In this document: one piece after another, positions 9,702 through 17,327 of the stretch
Numbering within the stretch: the first letter of the stretch is position 1
How the letters are laid out: the number at the start of each line of letters is the position of its first letter
NCBI RefSeq assembly: GCF_011045165.1
Contig: NZ_JAAKZI010000006.1
Span: 62,001-126,000 of the forward strand
Length of the DNA: 64,000 nt
Direction of reading: 5' to 3'
Source of the DNA: Arthrobacter silviterrae
Lineage (GTDB): Bacteria; Actinomycetota; Actinomycetes; Actinomycetales; Micrococcaceae
Program-made: the position numbers and the translations under genes
The notes under the pieces: generated by a model
Database searches by the model: none
Told to the model about the DNA's origin: nothing
The model's input: the letters and a program-made list of their open reading frames with translations, nothing else

Positions 9702-9821
9702 CTGGCGGCACGCCGCCAGGTACATTCTGTTATGGATAACAATCATAAGCTCATTCCGCGCCCCCATGAGTTTCGCGGTCCCGGCGGGACCAACGGCGTT
9801 CGGTGTTGTTACACGAAACAA
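9702..9821. promoter_or_regulatory. Divergent GH35/LacI control region with three palindromes
   Basis: The 230-bp gap between the GH35 start and the lacI start holds three dyads. CTGGCGGC-AC-GCCGCCAG lies at 9702-9719, TGTTAT-GG-ATAACA at 9728-9741 and TTGTT-ACACGA-AACAA at 9806-9821. LacI-family proteins bind dyads of this length, so the last two are the best operator candidates for control of both genes. The first may instead fold in the GH35 leader. No promoter hexamers can be placed with confidence. Confidence 0.45.
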
Positions 9822-9893
9822 TTAGACTGGGCACACATCCAACTTTGGCCTGCACGCGGTTATGCAGCCCTCCACAGCAAGGGAAAACGCACC

Positions 9894-10910
9894 ATGGAGC
9901 GCAAATTCAACAGGGGGCCGGCCATGCGCGATGTGGCCCGGGCTGCCGGGGTCTCGGCGCAGACGGTCTCGCGGGTCCTGAGCAACCACCCCAACGTCCA
10001 GGAAAGCACCCGGCAACGGGTCATGGCGGCGGCCGACGAGCTCGACTACCGCCGCAACAACATGGCGCGGGCACTCGTGACGGGTCGGTCAAAAACCCTG
10101 GGCGTGCTGACGCTGGCCACCAACAACTATTCACGGTCCTCGCTGGCCCTGGGTGTGGAGCTGGGCGCCCGGGAGGCCGGCTACACGGTCAACTCGGTCA
10201 CCTCGGGCCTCAGCGCGGAAGCCCTCACGGGTGCCGTGTCCCGGCTGGTCAACCAAGGCGTGGACGGCATCATCATCGCCGCCCCGCTGCGGGACGCCGC
10301 CTCCACGGTGCGCCGGTTGACAATGCGCGTGCCCACGGTCAACACCGATGGATCGTCCGGGATCTCCGACGGGCTGGTGGGCGTGGACCAGGACCTGGCG
10401 GCCGTGCTGGCCACCCGGCACCTGCTGGAGCTTGGCCACGCAACCGTGTGGCATGTGGCCGGGCCGGAGGACTGGTCCGACTCTGCCGCCCGGCTGGGCA
10501 GCTGGCGCCGCACGTTGGAGGAGGCCGGGCGTGAGGTGCCGCCGGAACTCCATGGCGACTGGAGCCCTGAGTCCGGGTACCGCAACGGGCTGGTCCTGGG
10601 CCGCATGCCGGAGGTGACGGCCATTCTGGTGGCGAGTGACGAAATGGCTTTTGGCGTGATCCGGGCCCTGAGCGAGCTGGGCCGGCGCATCCCCGAGGAC
10701 GTCTCCGTGGTGGGCATCGACGACATTGACCTGGCTGCCTATTCCAACCCGCCCCTGACCACCGTGCGGCAGTCGTTTGAGGACACCGGCCGGCGCGCCG
10801 TGACGCACCTGGTGGAGCTCATCGCCAACCCGGGCATGGACAACCCGCCGGACCTGGCGGCGCCGGTGCTGGTGGTGCGGGGAAGCACGGCCCCGCCCCC
10901 GGCAGCCTAG
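9894..10910 (+). CDS. LacI-family transcriptional regulator
   Basis: 338 residues. The N-terminal LacI helix-turn-helix is clear (MRDVARAAGVSAQTVSRVLS from residue 11, then hinge LDYRRNNMARALVTG). A periplasmic-binding-type effector domain follows (GVDGIIIAAPLRD, VGVDQDLAAVLATRHLLELGH, VSVVGIDDIDLAAYSNPPLTTVRQ). The ATG at 9894 has AAGGGAAAA upstream. It faces away from the GH35 beta-galactosidase and presumably controls it in response to a galactoside; the ligand is inferred. Its stop overlaps the stop of the convergent sugar-kinase gene by 4 bp. Confidence 0.92.
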   Translation: MERKFNRGPAMRDVARAAGVSAQTVSRVLSNHPNVQESTRQRVMAAADELDYRRNNMARALVTGRSKTLGVLTLATNNYSRSSLALGVELGAREAGYTVNSVTSGLSAEALTGAVSRLVNQGVDGIIIAAPLRDAASTVRRLTMRVPTVNTDGSSGISDGLVGVDQDLAAVLATRHLLELGHATVWHVAGPEDWSDSAARLGSWRRTLEEAGREVPPELHGDWSPESGYRNGLVLGRMPEVTAILVASDEMAFGVIRALSELGRRIPEDVSVVGIDDIDLAAYSNPPLTTVRQSFEDTGRRAVTHLVELIANPGMDNPPDLAAPVLVVRGSTAPPPAA

Positions 10911-11851
10911 CTTTTCGCTGTTGGCCGTGCTGCGGCGGCCGATGCCTGCGCCTCCACCAGCAGGGGAACGCCAAAGATGGGGTCCTGGTCCAGGATCCGC
11001 ACGTCGTCGAGGCCCTTGGCCGCCAGGTGCTTCCTGAACGACTCCTGCAGCGCCGGGACATTGCTGCCCAGTCCGCTGCCGAGGACCACCGGCCCGGGCA
11101 CGCCCAGCTGGGTGGCCACCTGGTGTGCCATGGCGGCCAGGTCTGACCCGGCCTGGTCCACCATCCGCAGCGCCTCGGCGTGCCCCTGGGCGGCCGCGGC
11201 AAAAATAACGGGGGAAGCGGCGGCCCAGTAGCGCCGCGTGGTGCCCGCATGGAAATGGCCGATCAATTCACCGGGATCGCTGAGCTTGCAGTAGTCCAGC
11301 AGGCCGCGGGTGAGCAGGTCGGGTTCGGCGCCAAGGTCCATCTGGTGCAGGCTGTGGCGGACAGCCTCACGGCCCAGCCAGTAGCCGCTGCCCTCGTCGC
11401 CGAGCAGGTAGCCCCAGCCGCCCGCCCGGGCCTCGTCGCCGGCGTCATTGGCGCCCCAGGCAGCGGAGCCGGTCCCGGCAATGACGGCCACGCCTGTGGA
11501 CGCCCCGCCCGCGGCCAGGAGCAGGCGCGTGTCATGGACCACCGTGATCCTGGCGCCCGGCACAAACGGAGCGATGAGCGCGCTCAAGGCGGCGGCGTCG
11601 TCGTCCGTGTCAACTCCCCCGGCTCCGGCGAAAACCACCTTCGCGGCGGGGTGCCCCAACGCGGCAAAGAGCTCGGCCAGATGTTTCCGTGCATCCGCCA
11701 CGCTCACGTTTTGCACGTTGGCGCTGCCGGCGCTGGCATCGGCCACCACCTGCCCGCCCGACCAGACCATGCCGCGTGTCTTGGAACCGCCGATGTCCAG
11801 GCCCAGCACCGGGTCTGGGGAGGATGTTGGGTTAAAAGTGTTGTTTGCCAC
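10907..11851 (-). CDS. BadF/BadG-type ATPase, probable N-acetylglucosamine-type sugar kinase
   Basis: 314 residues of the ASKHA (actin-like ATPase) fold, BadF/BadG/BcrA/BcrD family (PF01869). Phosphate-1 loop VLGLDIGGSKTRGMVWSGG (about 15-33), VFAGAGGVDTD, VAVIAGTGSAAWG (phosphate 2) and GWGYLLGDEGSGYWLGREAV are all present, as in GlcNAc kinases. The GTG start at 11851 is preceded by TAGTCT ending 6 bases upstream, so the transcript may be leaderless. This -10 overlaps the oppositely oriented -10 of the next gene. It is convergent with lacI and not in an operon with the GH35 gene. The exact sugar substrate is not determined. Confidence 0.8.
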   Translation of the reverse strand: MANNTFNPTSSPDPVLGLDIGGSKTRGMVWSGGQVVADASAGSANVQNVSVADARKHLAELFAALGHPAAKVVFAGAGGVDTDDDAAALSALIAPFVPGARITVVHDTRLLLAAGGASTGVAVIAGTGSAAWGANDAGDEARAGGWGYLLGDEGSGYWLGREAVRHSLHQMDLGAEPDLLTRGLLDYCKLSDPGELIGHFHAGTTRRYWAAASPVIFAAAAQGHAEALRMVDQAGSDLAAMAHQVATQLGVPGPVVLGSGLGSNVPALQESFRKHLAAKGLDDVRILDQDPIFGVPLLVEAQASAAAARPTAKS

Positions 11852-11856
11852 CCACC

Positions 11857-11863
11857 TAGACTA
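11857..11863. promoter_or_regulatory. Overlapping antiparallel -10 elements serving two divergent genes
   Basis: The plus strand reads TAGACT at 11857-11862 and the ATG of the monooxygenase gene begins 6 bases later at 11869. The minus strand reads TAGTCT at 11863-11858 and the GTG of the kinase gene begins 6 bases later at 11851. Both hexamers fit TANNNT, so the same seven base pairs can act as -10 in either direction and both messages would start at the start codon. No clear -35 is seen on either side. Confidence 0.6.
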
Positions 11864-11868
11864 ATGGC

Positions 11869-12897
11869 ATGTTCCCTTCACCCATCATTGCCGCTCCGAT
11901 GGCTGGCGGAACCACGACGACGGAACTCGCCTTGGCCGCCCAGCTCGCCGGAGCCTTCCCTTTCGCAGCCGGCGGCTACAAGTCCGCGGAGGCGCTTGCC
12001 GCCCACATTGCGCCGCTGCGCGCCGCAGGCGGCGACTTCGGCGTCAACCTGTTTGTGCCCCGGACCGGCCCCCTCCCGTCCGGGGATGCCGCTGCACTTG
12101 AACGGTACCGCCGCGAACTGTCCGCCGATGCCGAAGCGCTCGGGGCCGTGGTCCCGGCCGTGTCTCCGCCGCAGGAGGATCCCCGTTCCACGGATTATTG
12201 GGAAGAGAAGGTCGAGCTGCTGCTCAACGAGCCCGTGCCGCTGCTCAGCTTTACCTTCGGCCTGGGTCCGGCAGCCCTGGTGGCGCGGCTGCACAAGGCG
12301 GGCACCCGGGTGGTTGCCTCGGTGACCAGCGTGCCCGAGGCCCTGGCCGCGGCGGAAACCGGCGTTGACGCGCTGGTGGTCCAGCACTCCAACGCGGGCG
12401 GGCATTCAGCCGCCTTCCTGCCGCCCTCCGGAGCCGGCGCGCCAAGTGTCCTGGAGCTGGTCGCTGCGGTGCGCGCCGCCGTCGGGCTTCCACTGGCCGG
12501 GGCCGGCGGGATCGGCACGGCCGCCACGGCACGGGCCGTGCTTGCGGCCGGCGCTGAAGCCGTGCAGCTGGGTACGGCGCTGCTGCGCACGGACGAAAGC
12601 GGAGCGCGGGCACTGCACAAGGACGCACTCGCGGACCCGCAGTTCAGCGAAACCGCGGTGACGCGGGCCTTTACCGGCAAGCCGGCGCGGGCCCTGGTGA
12701 ACGGTTTTGTCCGGCGGCATTCGGCCACGGCCCCCAATGCCTACCCCGAGGTGCATTTCGCCACGGCGCCCCTGCGGGCCGCCGCTGCTGCAGCCGGCGA
12801 CAGGGAAATGCTGAACCTGTGGGCAGGCACCGCGTGGCAATCCGCGCAGTCCGGGCCAGTGGCGGACGTGGTCAAGGGTTTCCTGGCGGGACTTTAG
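11869..12897 (+). CDS. Nitronate monooxygenase (2-nitropropane dioxygenase family)
   Basis: 342-residue FMN-dependent TIM-barrel enzyme. Family features: the N-terminal PIIAAPMAGGTTTTELA, FGVNLFVP, VVASVTSVPEALAA, ALVVQHSNAGGHSAAFLPP (catalytic-type HSNAGGH region), PLAGAGGIGTAATARAVLAAGAEAVQLGTALLRTDES (phosphate-binding loops), and TRAFTGKPARALVN. These enzymes oxidise alkyl nitronates such as propionate-3-nitronate and protect against them. The ATG follows a -10-like TAGACT by 6 bases, which suggests a leaderless message. Divergent from the BadF-type kinase with only 17 bp between the two start codons. Confidence 0.9.
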   Translation: MFPSPIIAAPMAGGTTTTELALAAQLAGAFPFAAGGYKSAEALAAHIAPLRAAGGDFGVNLFVPRTGPLPSGDAAALERYRRELSADAEALGAVVPAVSPPQEDPRSTDYWEEKVELLLNEPVPLLSFTFGLGPAALVARLHKAGTRVVASVTSVPEALAAAETGVDALVVQHSNAGGHSAAFLPPSGAGAPSVLELVAAVRAAVGLPLAGAGGIGTAATARAVLAAGAEAVQLGTALLRTDESGARALHKDALADPQFSETAVTRAFTGKPARALVNGFVRRHSATAPNAYPEVHFATAPLRAAAAAAGDREMLNLWAGTAWQSAQSGPVADVVKGFLAGL

Positions 12898-12933
12898 CCG
12901 GCCGATTGAAGCAAAGCGGGCACGCCGCCCACA

Positions 12934-12975
12934 CGGCACCCGGCTCCCGGCTCCCGGCACCCGGCTCCCGGCACA
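12934..12975. repeat. Six tandem heptamers CGGC(A/T)CC
   Basis: Six 7-bp units in a row: CGGCACC, CGGCTCC, CGGCTCC, CGGCACC, CGGCTCC, CGGCACA. They lie between the monooxygenase stop and the convergent LysR stop. No function is evident. Such a heptamer array is likely to vary in copy number by slippage. Confidence 0.9.
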
Positions 12976-12977
12976 CT

Positions 12978-14033
12978 TCAGCGCTGCGCGGCAGTCAGCA
13001 ATTCCTTCCCCTCGGCCAGCACCATGTCGCGAAACCGGACGGCCTGAGGCGGGCCGTCCGGGCGGTTGCGCCAGACCAGCCCGATGTCGCGGCTTGCTGC
13101 AGGCCAGGTGATGTCCACCTCGCGCCAGCCCAGCGCCGCGGAGCCCGCGATTCCCTGACCCTGCCGGGATGCCGGCAGTCCCGCCGCCGGCAGTCCCGCC
13201 GCCGGCACTCGCACCGCCGGCATCCCGGGCGGCACCGGCGGACCGGTCGGCACCGACCCCGCCACCCGGGGCCGGGACGGCGGGGCCACGGCCACGCCCA
13301 GGCCGGCGGAGACCAGCCCGCGGATGGTGTGCAGGTCCTGGCCCTGGAAGGCCACGCGGGGGCGGAAGCCGGCTGCCTGGCACAGGGCCTCCACAATGGA
13401 GCGCATGCCGTAGCCGGACTCCAGCATGATGAACCCTTCGTCCCGCACGGCGTCGAGCCTGGCGCCGGACGCACCCGCCAGGGGATGGCCCTCCGGCACC
13501 ACGAGCTTCAGCGGCTCCGAATACAGCACCTCGGCGCCGATGGTGCGGCTGGGCGCGGGCGGGGGCGCCACCAGGGCCAGGTCCGCCCCGCCTGCGGCCA
13601 GCAGCTCCAGGCAAAACTGCCGGCTGCCCTGCTGGAGGTCAAAGGACACGTCCGGGTTGTCCCGTGCGAATGCCCTGACCAGCAACGGCAGGGCTGCCTC
13701 GCCAAAGGTGTGCTGGAAGGCCACCCGGATCCGCCCGAAGGACTTCCCGGACTCCTGGCGGGCCGCGGCGAGGCCCAAACGAACCTGCTCCACAGCCTCG
13801 GCGGCGTGCGGGACAAGGGCCAGGGCGGCCGGCGTCAATTCCACGCCCCGGCCGCGGCGGATCACCAAGGAGGTCCCGACGACGGCGGCTGCCCGCGCAA
13901 GTGCCCGGCTCACCGTGGACTGCGGGATGCCCAGCGCCTCGGCAGTGGCCGTCACGTGGCGGCTGGCCCCCAGCTCCACCAGGATGGGCAGCACGGCCAG
14001 TAGTCGGGTCAGGCTCCCCTGTTCGTTATCCAT
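12978..14033 (-). CDS. LysR-family transcriptional regulator
   Basis: 351 residues, longer than the usual 290-310. The N-terminal winged HTH is LLAVLPILVELGASRHVTATAEALGIPQSTVSRALARAAA (about 10-50), followed by a substrate-binding domain (GRIRVAFQHTFGEAALPLLVRAF, ADLALVAPPP, GLVSAGLGVAVAPPS). The extra length is a Pro/Gly/Ala-rich insertion of roughly 40 residues after VAPPS, encoded by GC-rich 15-bp repeats around 13171-13230. It is divergent from an MFS transporter, its probable target. The ATG has GAGGG immediately upstream. Confidence 0.88.
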   Translation of the reverse strand: MDNEQGSLTRLLAVLPILVELGASRHVTATAEALGIPQSTVSRALARAAAVVGTSLVIRRGRGVELTPAALALVPHAAEAVEQVRLGLAAARQESGKSFGRIRVAFQHTFGEAALPLLVRAFARDNPDVSFDLQQGSRQFCLELLAAGGADLALVAPPPAPSRTIGAEVLYSEPLKLVVPEGHPLAGASGARLDAVRDEGFIMLESGYGMRSIVEALCQAAGFRPRVAFQGQDLHTIRGLVSAGLGVAVAPPSRPRVAGSVPTGPPVPPGMPAVRVPAAGLPAAGLPASRQGQGIAGSAALGWREVDITWPAASRDIGLVWRNRPDGPPQAVRFRDMVLAEGKELLTAAQR

Positions 14034-14066
14034 CCCTCATGGAACCATGCGGGCCGGCGAGCTGTC

Positions 14067-14080
14067 ATCCAAATATGGAT
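14067..14080. promoter_or_regulatory. Candidate LysR box
   Basis: ATCCA-AATA-TGGAT is a perfect dyad with 5-bp arms in the AT-rich gap between the divergent lysR and MFS genes. It has the size and symmetry of a LysR-type binding site. It lies 34 bp upstream of lysR and 59 bp upstream of the MFS start. Confidence 0.45.
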
Positions 14081-14138
14081 CTATTTATCGATTTCCATGC
14101 ATTGGACGCATGGGTTTGTGCGCCCTACCGTGGTTCTT

Positions 14139-15428
14139 GTGACTAACGCAGACCACGCAGGGATGGCACCGCCGGCCGGGACACGGACCGAAACCGCTGC
14201 ACAGGCCGGAACGGCTGCACAGCAGACCCCCTGGACCGGACACGTGCACGGCAGCGCCGGCTACGGCAGGGTGCTGGCTGCCCTGGCATGTTCCGGTGTG
14301 GCAACATTTGCCCAGCTGTATTCGGTCCAGGGCCTGCTGCCGCTCATGTCCTCCGAGCTGGGTGTCAGTGCGGCCCAGGCGTCCCTGTCGATTTCCGCAG
14401 CGACCATGGGGCTCGCGTTCGCCGTCCTGCCGTGGTCGTTTGTGGCGGACCGCTTTGGCCGGGTCCGCACCATGGGGCTGGCCCTGGTCCTGGCCACCGC
14501 TTTCGGCCTGCTGGTCCCGGCAACGCCCACCTTTGGCATGCTGCTGGCGCTGCGTGCACTGGAGGGGGCGGCCCTGGGAGGGGTTCCCGCACTTGCCATC
14601 GCCTACCTCACCGAAGAGATCAGCACACGTCATGCAGCAGCAGCGGCCGGCGCGTACGTGGCCGGCACCACCCTGGGCGGGCTCTTCGGCCGGCTGCTGG
14701 CAGGGCCCGTGGCGGACCTGGCCGGCTGGCGCATGGGGACCCTGGCTGTTTCGGCCTGCGCCGCCGTGGCCGCCGTCGGATTTTTGCTGCTGGCACCGGC
14801 GCCCCGAGGTTTCCAGCCGGCAGCCGGCGGCGGTTTCGGCGCCATGCTGGCCAGGCTGCGCCCTCCCTTGCGGAGCAGGCCGTTGCTGGCCCTGTACGCC
14901 CAGGCGTTCCTGCTCATGGGCGTGTTTGTCAGCGTGTACAACTACCTCGGGTTCCGGCTTGAAGCGCCACCCTACCTGTTTCCTGCCACCGCGGTGGCCC
15001 TGCTGTTCCTGGCGTACCTGGCAGGCACCGTTTCCTCGCGGGCCGTGGCCGGGCTGGCCGCCCGGTTTGGCCGGCGCAGCGTGCTTTTGGCCTCCACGGC
15101 GGCCATGGTGGCGGGCCTTGCCGTGACCATGGCCGCGCCCCTGCCGCTGATCCTGGCGGGGCTGGTGGTCTTTACTGCGGGGTTCTTTGGCGCCCACAGC
15201 ATTGCCTCCGGCTGGACAGGGGCCATCGCCACCACCGGCCGCGCGCAGGCGTCCTCACTGTACAACCTCAGCTACTACTCCGGTTCCAGCGTGGTGGGCT
15301 GGAGTGCCGGCCTGGTGTTCCAGCAGTTTGGCTGGGCGGCACTGGCAGGCGTCCTGGCGCTGCTGGCAGCACTTGCCGCTGCCGCCGCCGTCGTGCTGTT
15401 GCCGGCCGGGCGCCCCGCGGGACGCTGA
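14139..15428 (+). CDS. MFS transporter, YnfM/AraJ-like (DHA1 type)
   Basis: 429 residues with 12 predicted membrane helices. MFS motif A between helices 2 and 3 reads VADRFGRVRTMGLAL. Also visible are LLALRALEGAALGGVPALAIAYL and the second-half copy AGLAARFGRRSVLLAS. The proton-driven efflux family is clear; the substrate is not. The GTG at 14139 is chosen because TACCGT (14126-14131) ends 7 bases before it; an ATG at 14097 in the same frame would place the promoter inside the gene. Divergent from and probably controlled by the LysR regulator. Confidence 0.85.
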   Translation: MTNADHAGMAPPAGTRTETAAQAGTAAQQTPWTGHVHGSAGYGRVLAALACSGVATFAQLYSVQGLLPLMSSELGVSAAQASLSISAATMGLAFAVLPWSFVADRFGRVRTMGLALVLATAFGLLVPATPTFGMLLALRALEGAALGGVPALAIAYLTEEISTRHAAAAAGAYVAGTTLGGLFGRLLAGPVADLAGWRMGTLAVSACAAVAAVGFLLLAPAPRGFQPAAGGGFGAMLARLRPPLRSRPLLALYAQAFLLMGVFVSVYNYLGFRLEAPPYLFPATAVALLFLAYLAGTVSSRAVAGLAARFGRRSVLLASTAAMVAGLAVTMAAPLPLILAGLVVFTAGFFGAHSIASGWTGAIATTGRAQASSLYNLSYYSGSSVVGWSAGLVFQQFGWAALAGVLALLAALAAAAAVVLLPAGRPAGR

Positions 15429-15493
15429 CGGCCGCCCAGGCAGGCCAGCCAACCTTCCCAGCCAACCGCACGGCGGACTGGTCAGCGGCCGGA

Positions 15494-16657
15494 TCAGCAG
15501 ACAGCCTCGATCGCCTGGGCCAGGTCTGCCACAATGTCCTCCGGATCCTCCAGCCCTATGGACACGCGCAGCATGGTTGCATGGGGCTTGGCCGCAGCCG
15601 CAACCGGGCGGTGCGTGAGGCCTGCGGGGTGCTGGATCAAAGTGTCGACCCCGCCCAGCGACACGGCATGGGTCATCATCCGCACCCGGGACGGAATGGC
15701 TTCGGCGTGCTCGGCAGTGTCCACCTCAAAGGACAGCATGGAGCCGGGGCCGGACATTTGCGTGCCCACCAGGCCCAGGGGGTCGCACTCGGCAAGCCCG
15801 GGGTACAGCACGCGGGCCACGGCCTCGTGGCTGGCCAGCGCCACGGCCACCTTGTGGGCGGATTCCTGCTGGGCGCGAACGCGCACGGGCAGGGTGGCGA
15901 GCCCTCGGTGCAGCAGGTAGGCCGGCCAGGGCGTGAGGAGCCCGCCCGTGATGGCCCGGACCTGTCGCAGGCGCACGGCCCACTCCGTGTCGGTGGCCAC
16001 CACCCCGCCCATCGCGTCGCCGTGCCCGCCCAGGAACTTCGTCGCGCTGTGCAGCACCAGCGCGGCGCCCAGTTCCAGCGGGCGCTGGAGCACCGGCGTG
16101 GCAAAGGTGTTGTCGATCATGACCGGCACGCCGTCCGCCTCGGACACCAGGGACTTGATGTCCAGCAGGCGCAGGTCCGGGTTGGCAGGGGTTTCGGCGA
16201 TGACAAGGCCCGTGTCGGGGCGCAGCGCTGCGCGCACCCCGCCAGGGTGGACAAAGGTCACGCGGGTGCCGAGCAGGCCCGTGGCCAGGACGTGGTCCGA
16301 TCCCCCGTAGAGCGGCCGGACGGCCACCACATGCGGTTTCCCACCGGCGACGGCGGCCAGCAGCACCGCTGCCAGCGCCGCCATGCCGGTGGCGAAGGAC
16401 ACGGACGCCGCGGAGCCTTCCAGCGTGGACACGCCGTCTTCAAAACGGGCCACGGTGGGGTTCCACAGCCGCTGGTACACGGTGGTCTGGCCCGGTGCCG
16501 GAACACCCCCGGTGGCCATCAATTCGTACGCTTCCCCGCCGGTGGCCACGTCGGCCAGCGGTGCCGTGGTGGACATGTCCAGGGGTATGGCGTGGACGCC
16601 CAGCCCGGCCAAATCTTCCCGCCCCGCGTGGACTGCCCGTGAATCCCAACCCAACAT
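15494..16657 (-). CDS. Cys/Met metabolism PLP enzyme (cystathionine gamma-synthase/lyase or methionine gamma-lyase type)
   Basis: 387 residues of the trans-sulfuration family (PF01053). Visible: SRAVHAGRED, TTVYQRLWNPTVARFEDGVSTLEG, FATGMAALAAVLLA, RPLYGGSDHVL, VIAETPANPDLRLLDI, VMIDNTFATP, and the PLP lysine in LHSATKFLGGHGDAMGG (about K207). SLGGVDTLIQHPAGLTH is the C-terminal specificity loop. The family covers synthases and lyases that cannot be told apart by eye. The divergent Lrp regulator favours a catabolic lyase (inference). The ATG at 16657 has AAGGAAG upstream; an in-frame GTG at 16690 lacks a ribosome site. Confidence 0.85.
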   Translation of the reverse strand: MLGWDSRAVHAGREDLAGLGVHAIPLDMSTTAPLADVATGGEAYELMATGGVPAPGQTTVYQRLWNPTVARFEDGVSTLEGSAASVSFATGMAALAAVLLAAVAGGKPHVVAVRPLYGGSDHVLATGLLGTRVTFVHPGGVRAALRPDTGLVIAETPANPDLRLLDIKSLVSEADGVPVMIDNTFATPVLQRPLELGAALVLHSATKFLGGHGDAMGGVVATDTEWAVRLRQVRAITGGLLTPWPAYLLHRGLATLPVRVRAQQESAHKVAVALASHEAVARVLYPGLAECDPLGLVGTQMSGPGSMLSFEVDTAEHAEAIPSRVRMMTHAVSLGGVDTLIQHPAGLTHRPVAAAAKPHATMLRVSIGLEDPEDIVADLAQAIEAVC

Positions 16658-16811
16658 CTCTTCCTTGCCTTCCCGTGGCACCTTTGCCACGAACCCAAGC
16701 GTCTCCGTTGCAAGCCAGTATGGACCCGGATGTTGGATATTTGGTAGAGTTGCGAACTATTATCTAATTCATTGGCAAAGGCTGATTTTATATACCATTT
16801 TGGAGGGTGTT

Positions 16812-17327
16812 ATGGCGTCATTGGCGAAGAACGTTCGGCGGGAAAACCAGGGTGCCGGGCTGGCGGCCGAGCCGCTGGACGCCGTCGACCGCCAGATCAT
16901 TGACGCCCTGGTGGCCGACGCCCGGATCACCAACCGGGACCTGGCGGACGCCGTCGGCATCGCACCGTCCACGGCCCTGATGCGCACCCGGTCCCTGGTG
17001 GAGCGGGGCGCCATCGAGGGCTTCTCCGCCAAGCTGAACCTGGCCGTGATTGGCCGCGCCGTGCAGGCCCTCATTGCTGTCCGCCTGCGCGCCCATGACC
17101 GCGACCAGATTGACGCCTTCACCTCACGGGTGCCGCGCCTGCCGGAGGTGCTCTCCACTTTCCACACCTCCGGCTCGGTGGACTACCTGCTGCACATTGC
17201 CGTCCGGGACACCGACGCGCTGCGCGACTGGGTCCTGGACAACCTGACCACCGACCCCGTGGTGGGGCACACGGAGACCACGCTGGTGTTCAAGCACATG
17301 CCGGGGCACCAGGGCCCGCTGGACTGA
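16812..17327 (+). CDS. Lrp/AsnC-family transcriptional regulator
   Basis: 171 residues: winged HTH (LDAVDRQIIDALVADARITNRDLADAVGIAPSTALMRTRSLVERGAI, about 22-68) and a RAM/AsnC ligand domain (VQALIAVRLRAHDRDQIDAFTSRVPRLPEVLSTFHTSGSVDYLLHIAV). The ATG at 16812 follows GGAGGG. The 150-bp region upstream is strongly AT-rich for this genome (16720-16800), as expected for an Lrp-bound divergent control region shared with the PLP lyase. Its last 38 bp overlap the end of the convergent MFS gene. Confidence 0.92.
   Translation: MASLAKNVRRENQGAGLAAEPLDAVDRQIIDALVADARITNRDLADAVGIAPSTALMRTRSLVERGAIEGFSAKLNLAVIGRAVQALIAVRLRAHDRDQIDAFTSRVPRLPEVLSTFHTSGSVDYLLHIAVRDTDALRDWVLDNLTTDPVVGHTETTLVFKHMPGHQGPLD

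Noticed and set aside
6897-9893. Long plus-strand open frame running into the LacI gene (over 1300 codons in all)
   Set aside because: It is antisense to the binding-protein and GH35 genes, has the composition of a high-GC shadow frame, and only its last 338 codons (LacI) match a family.
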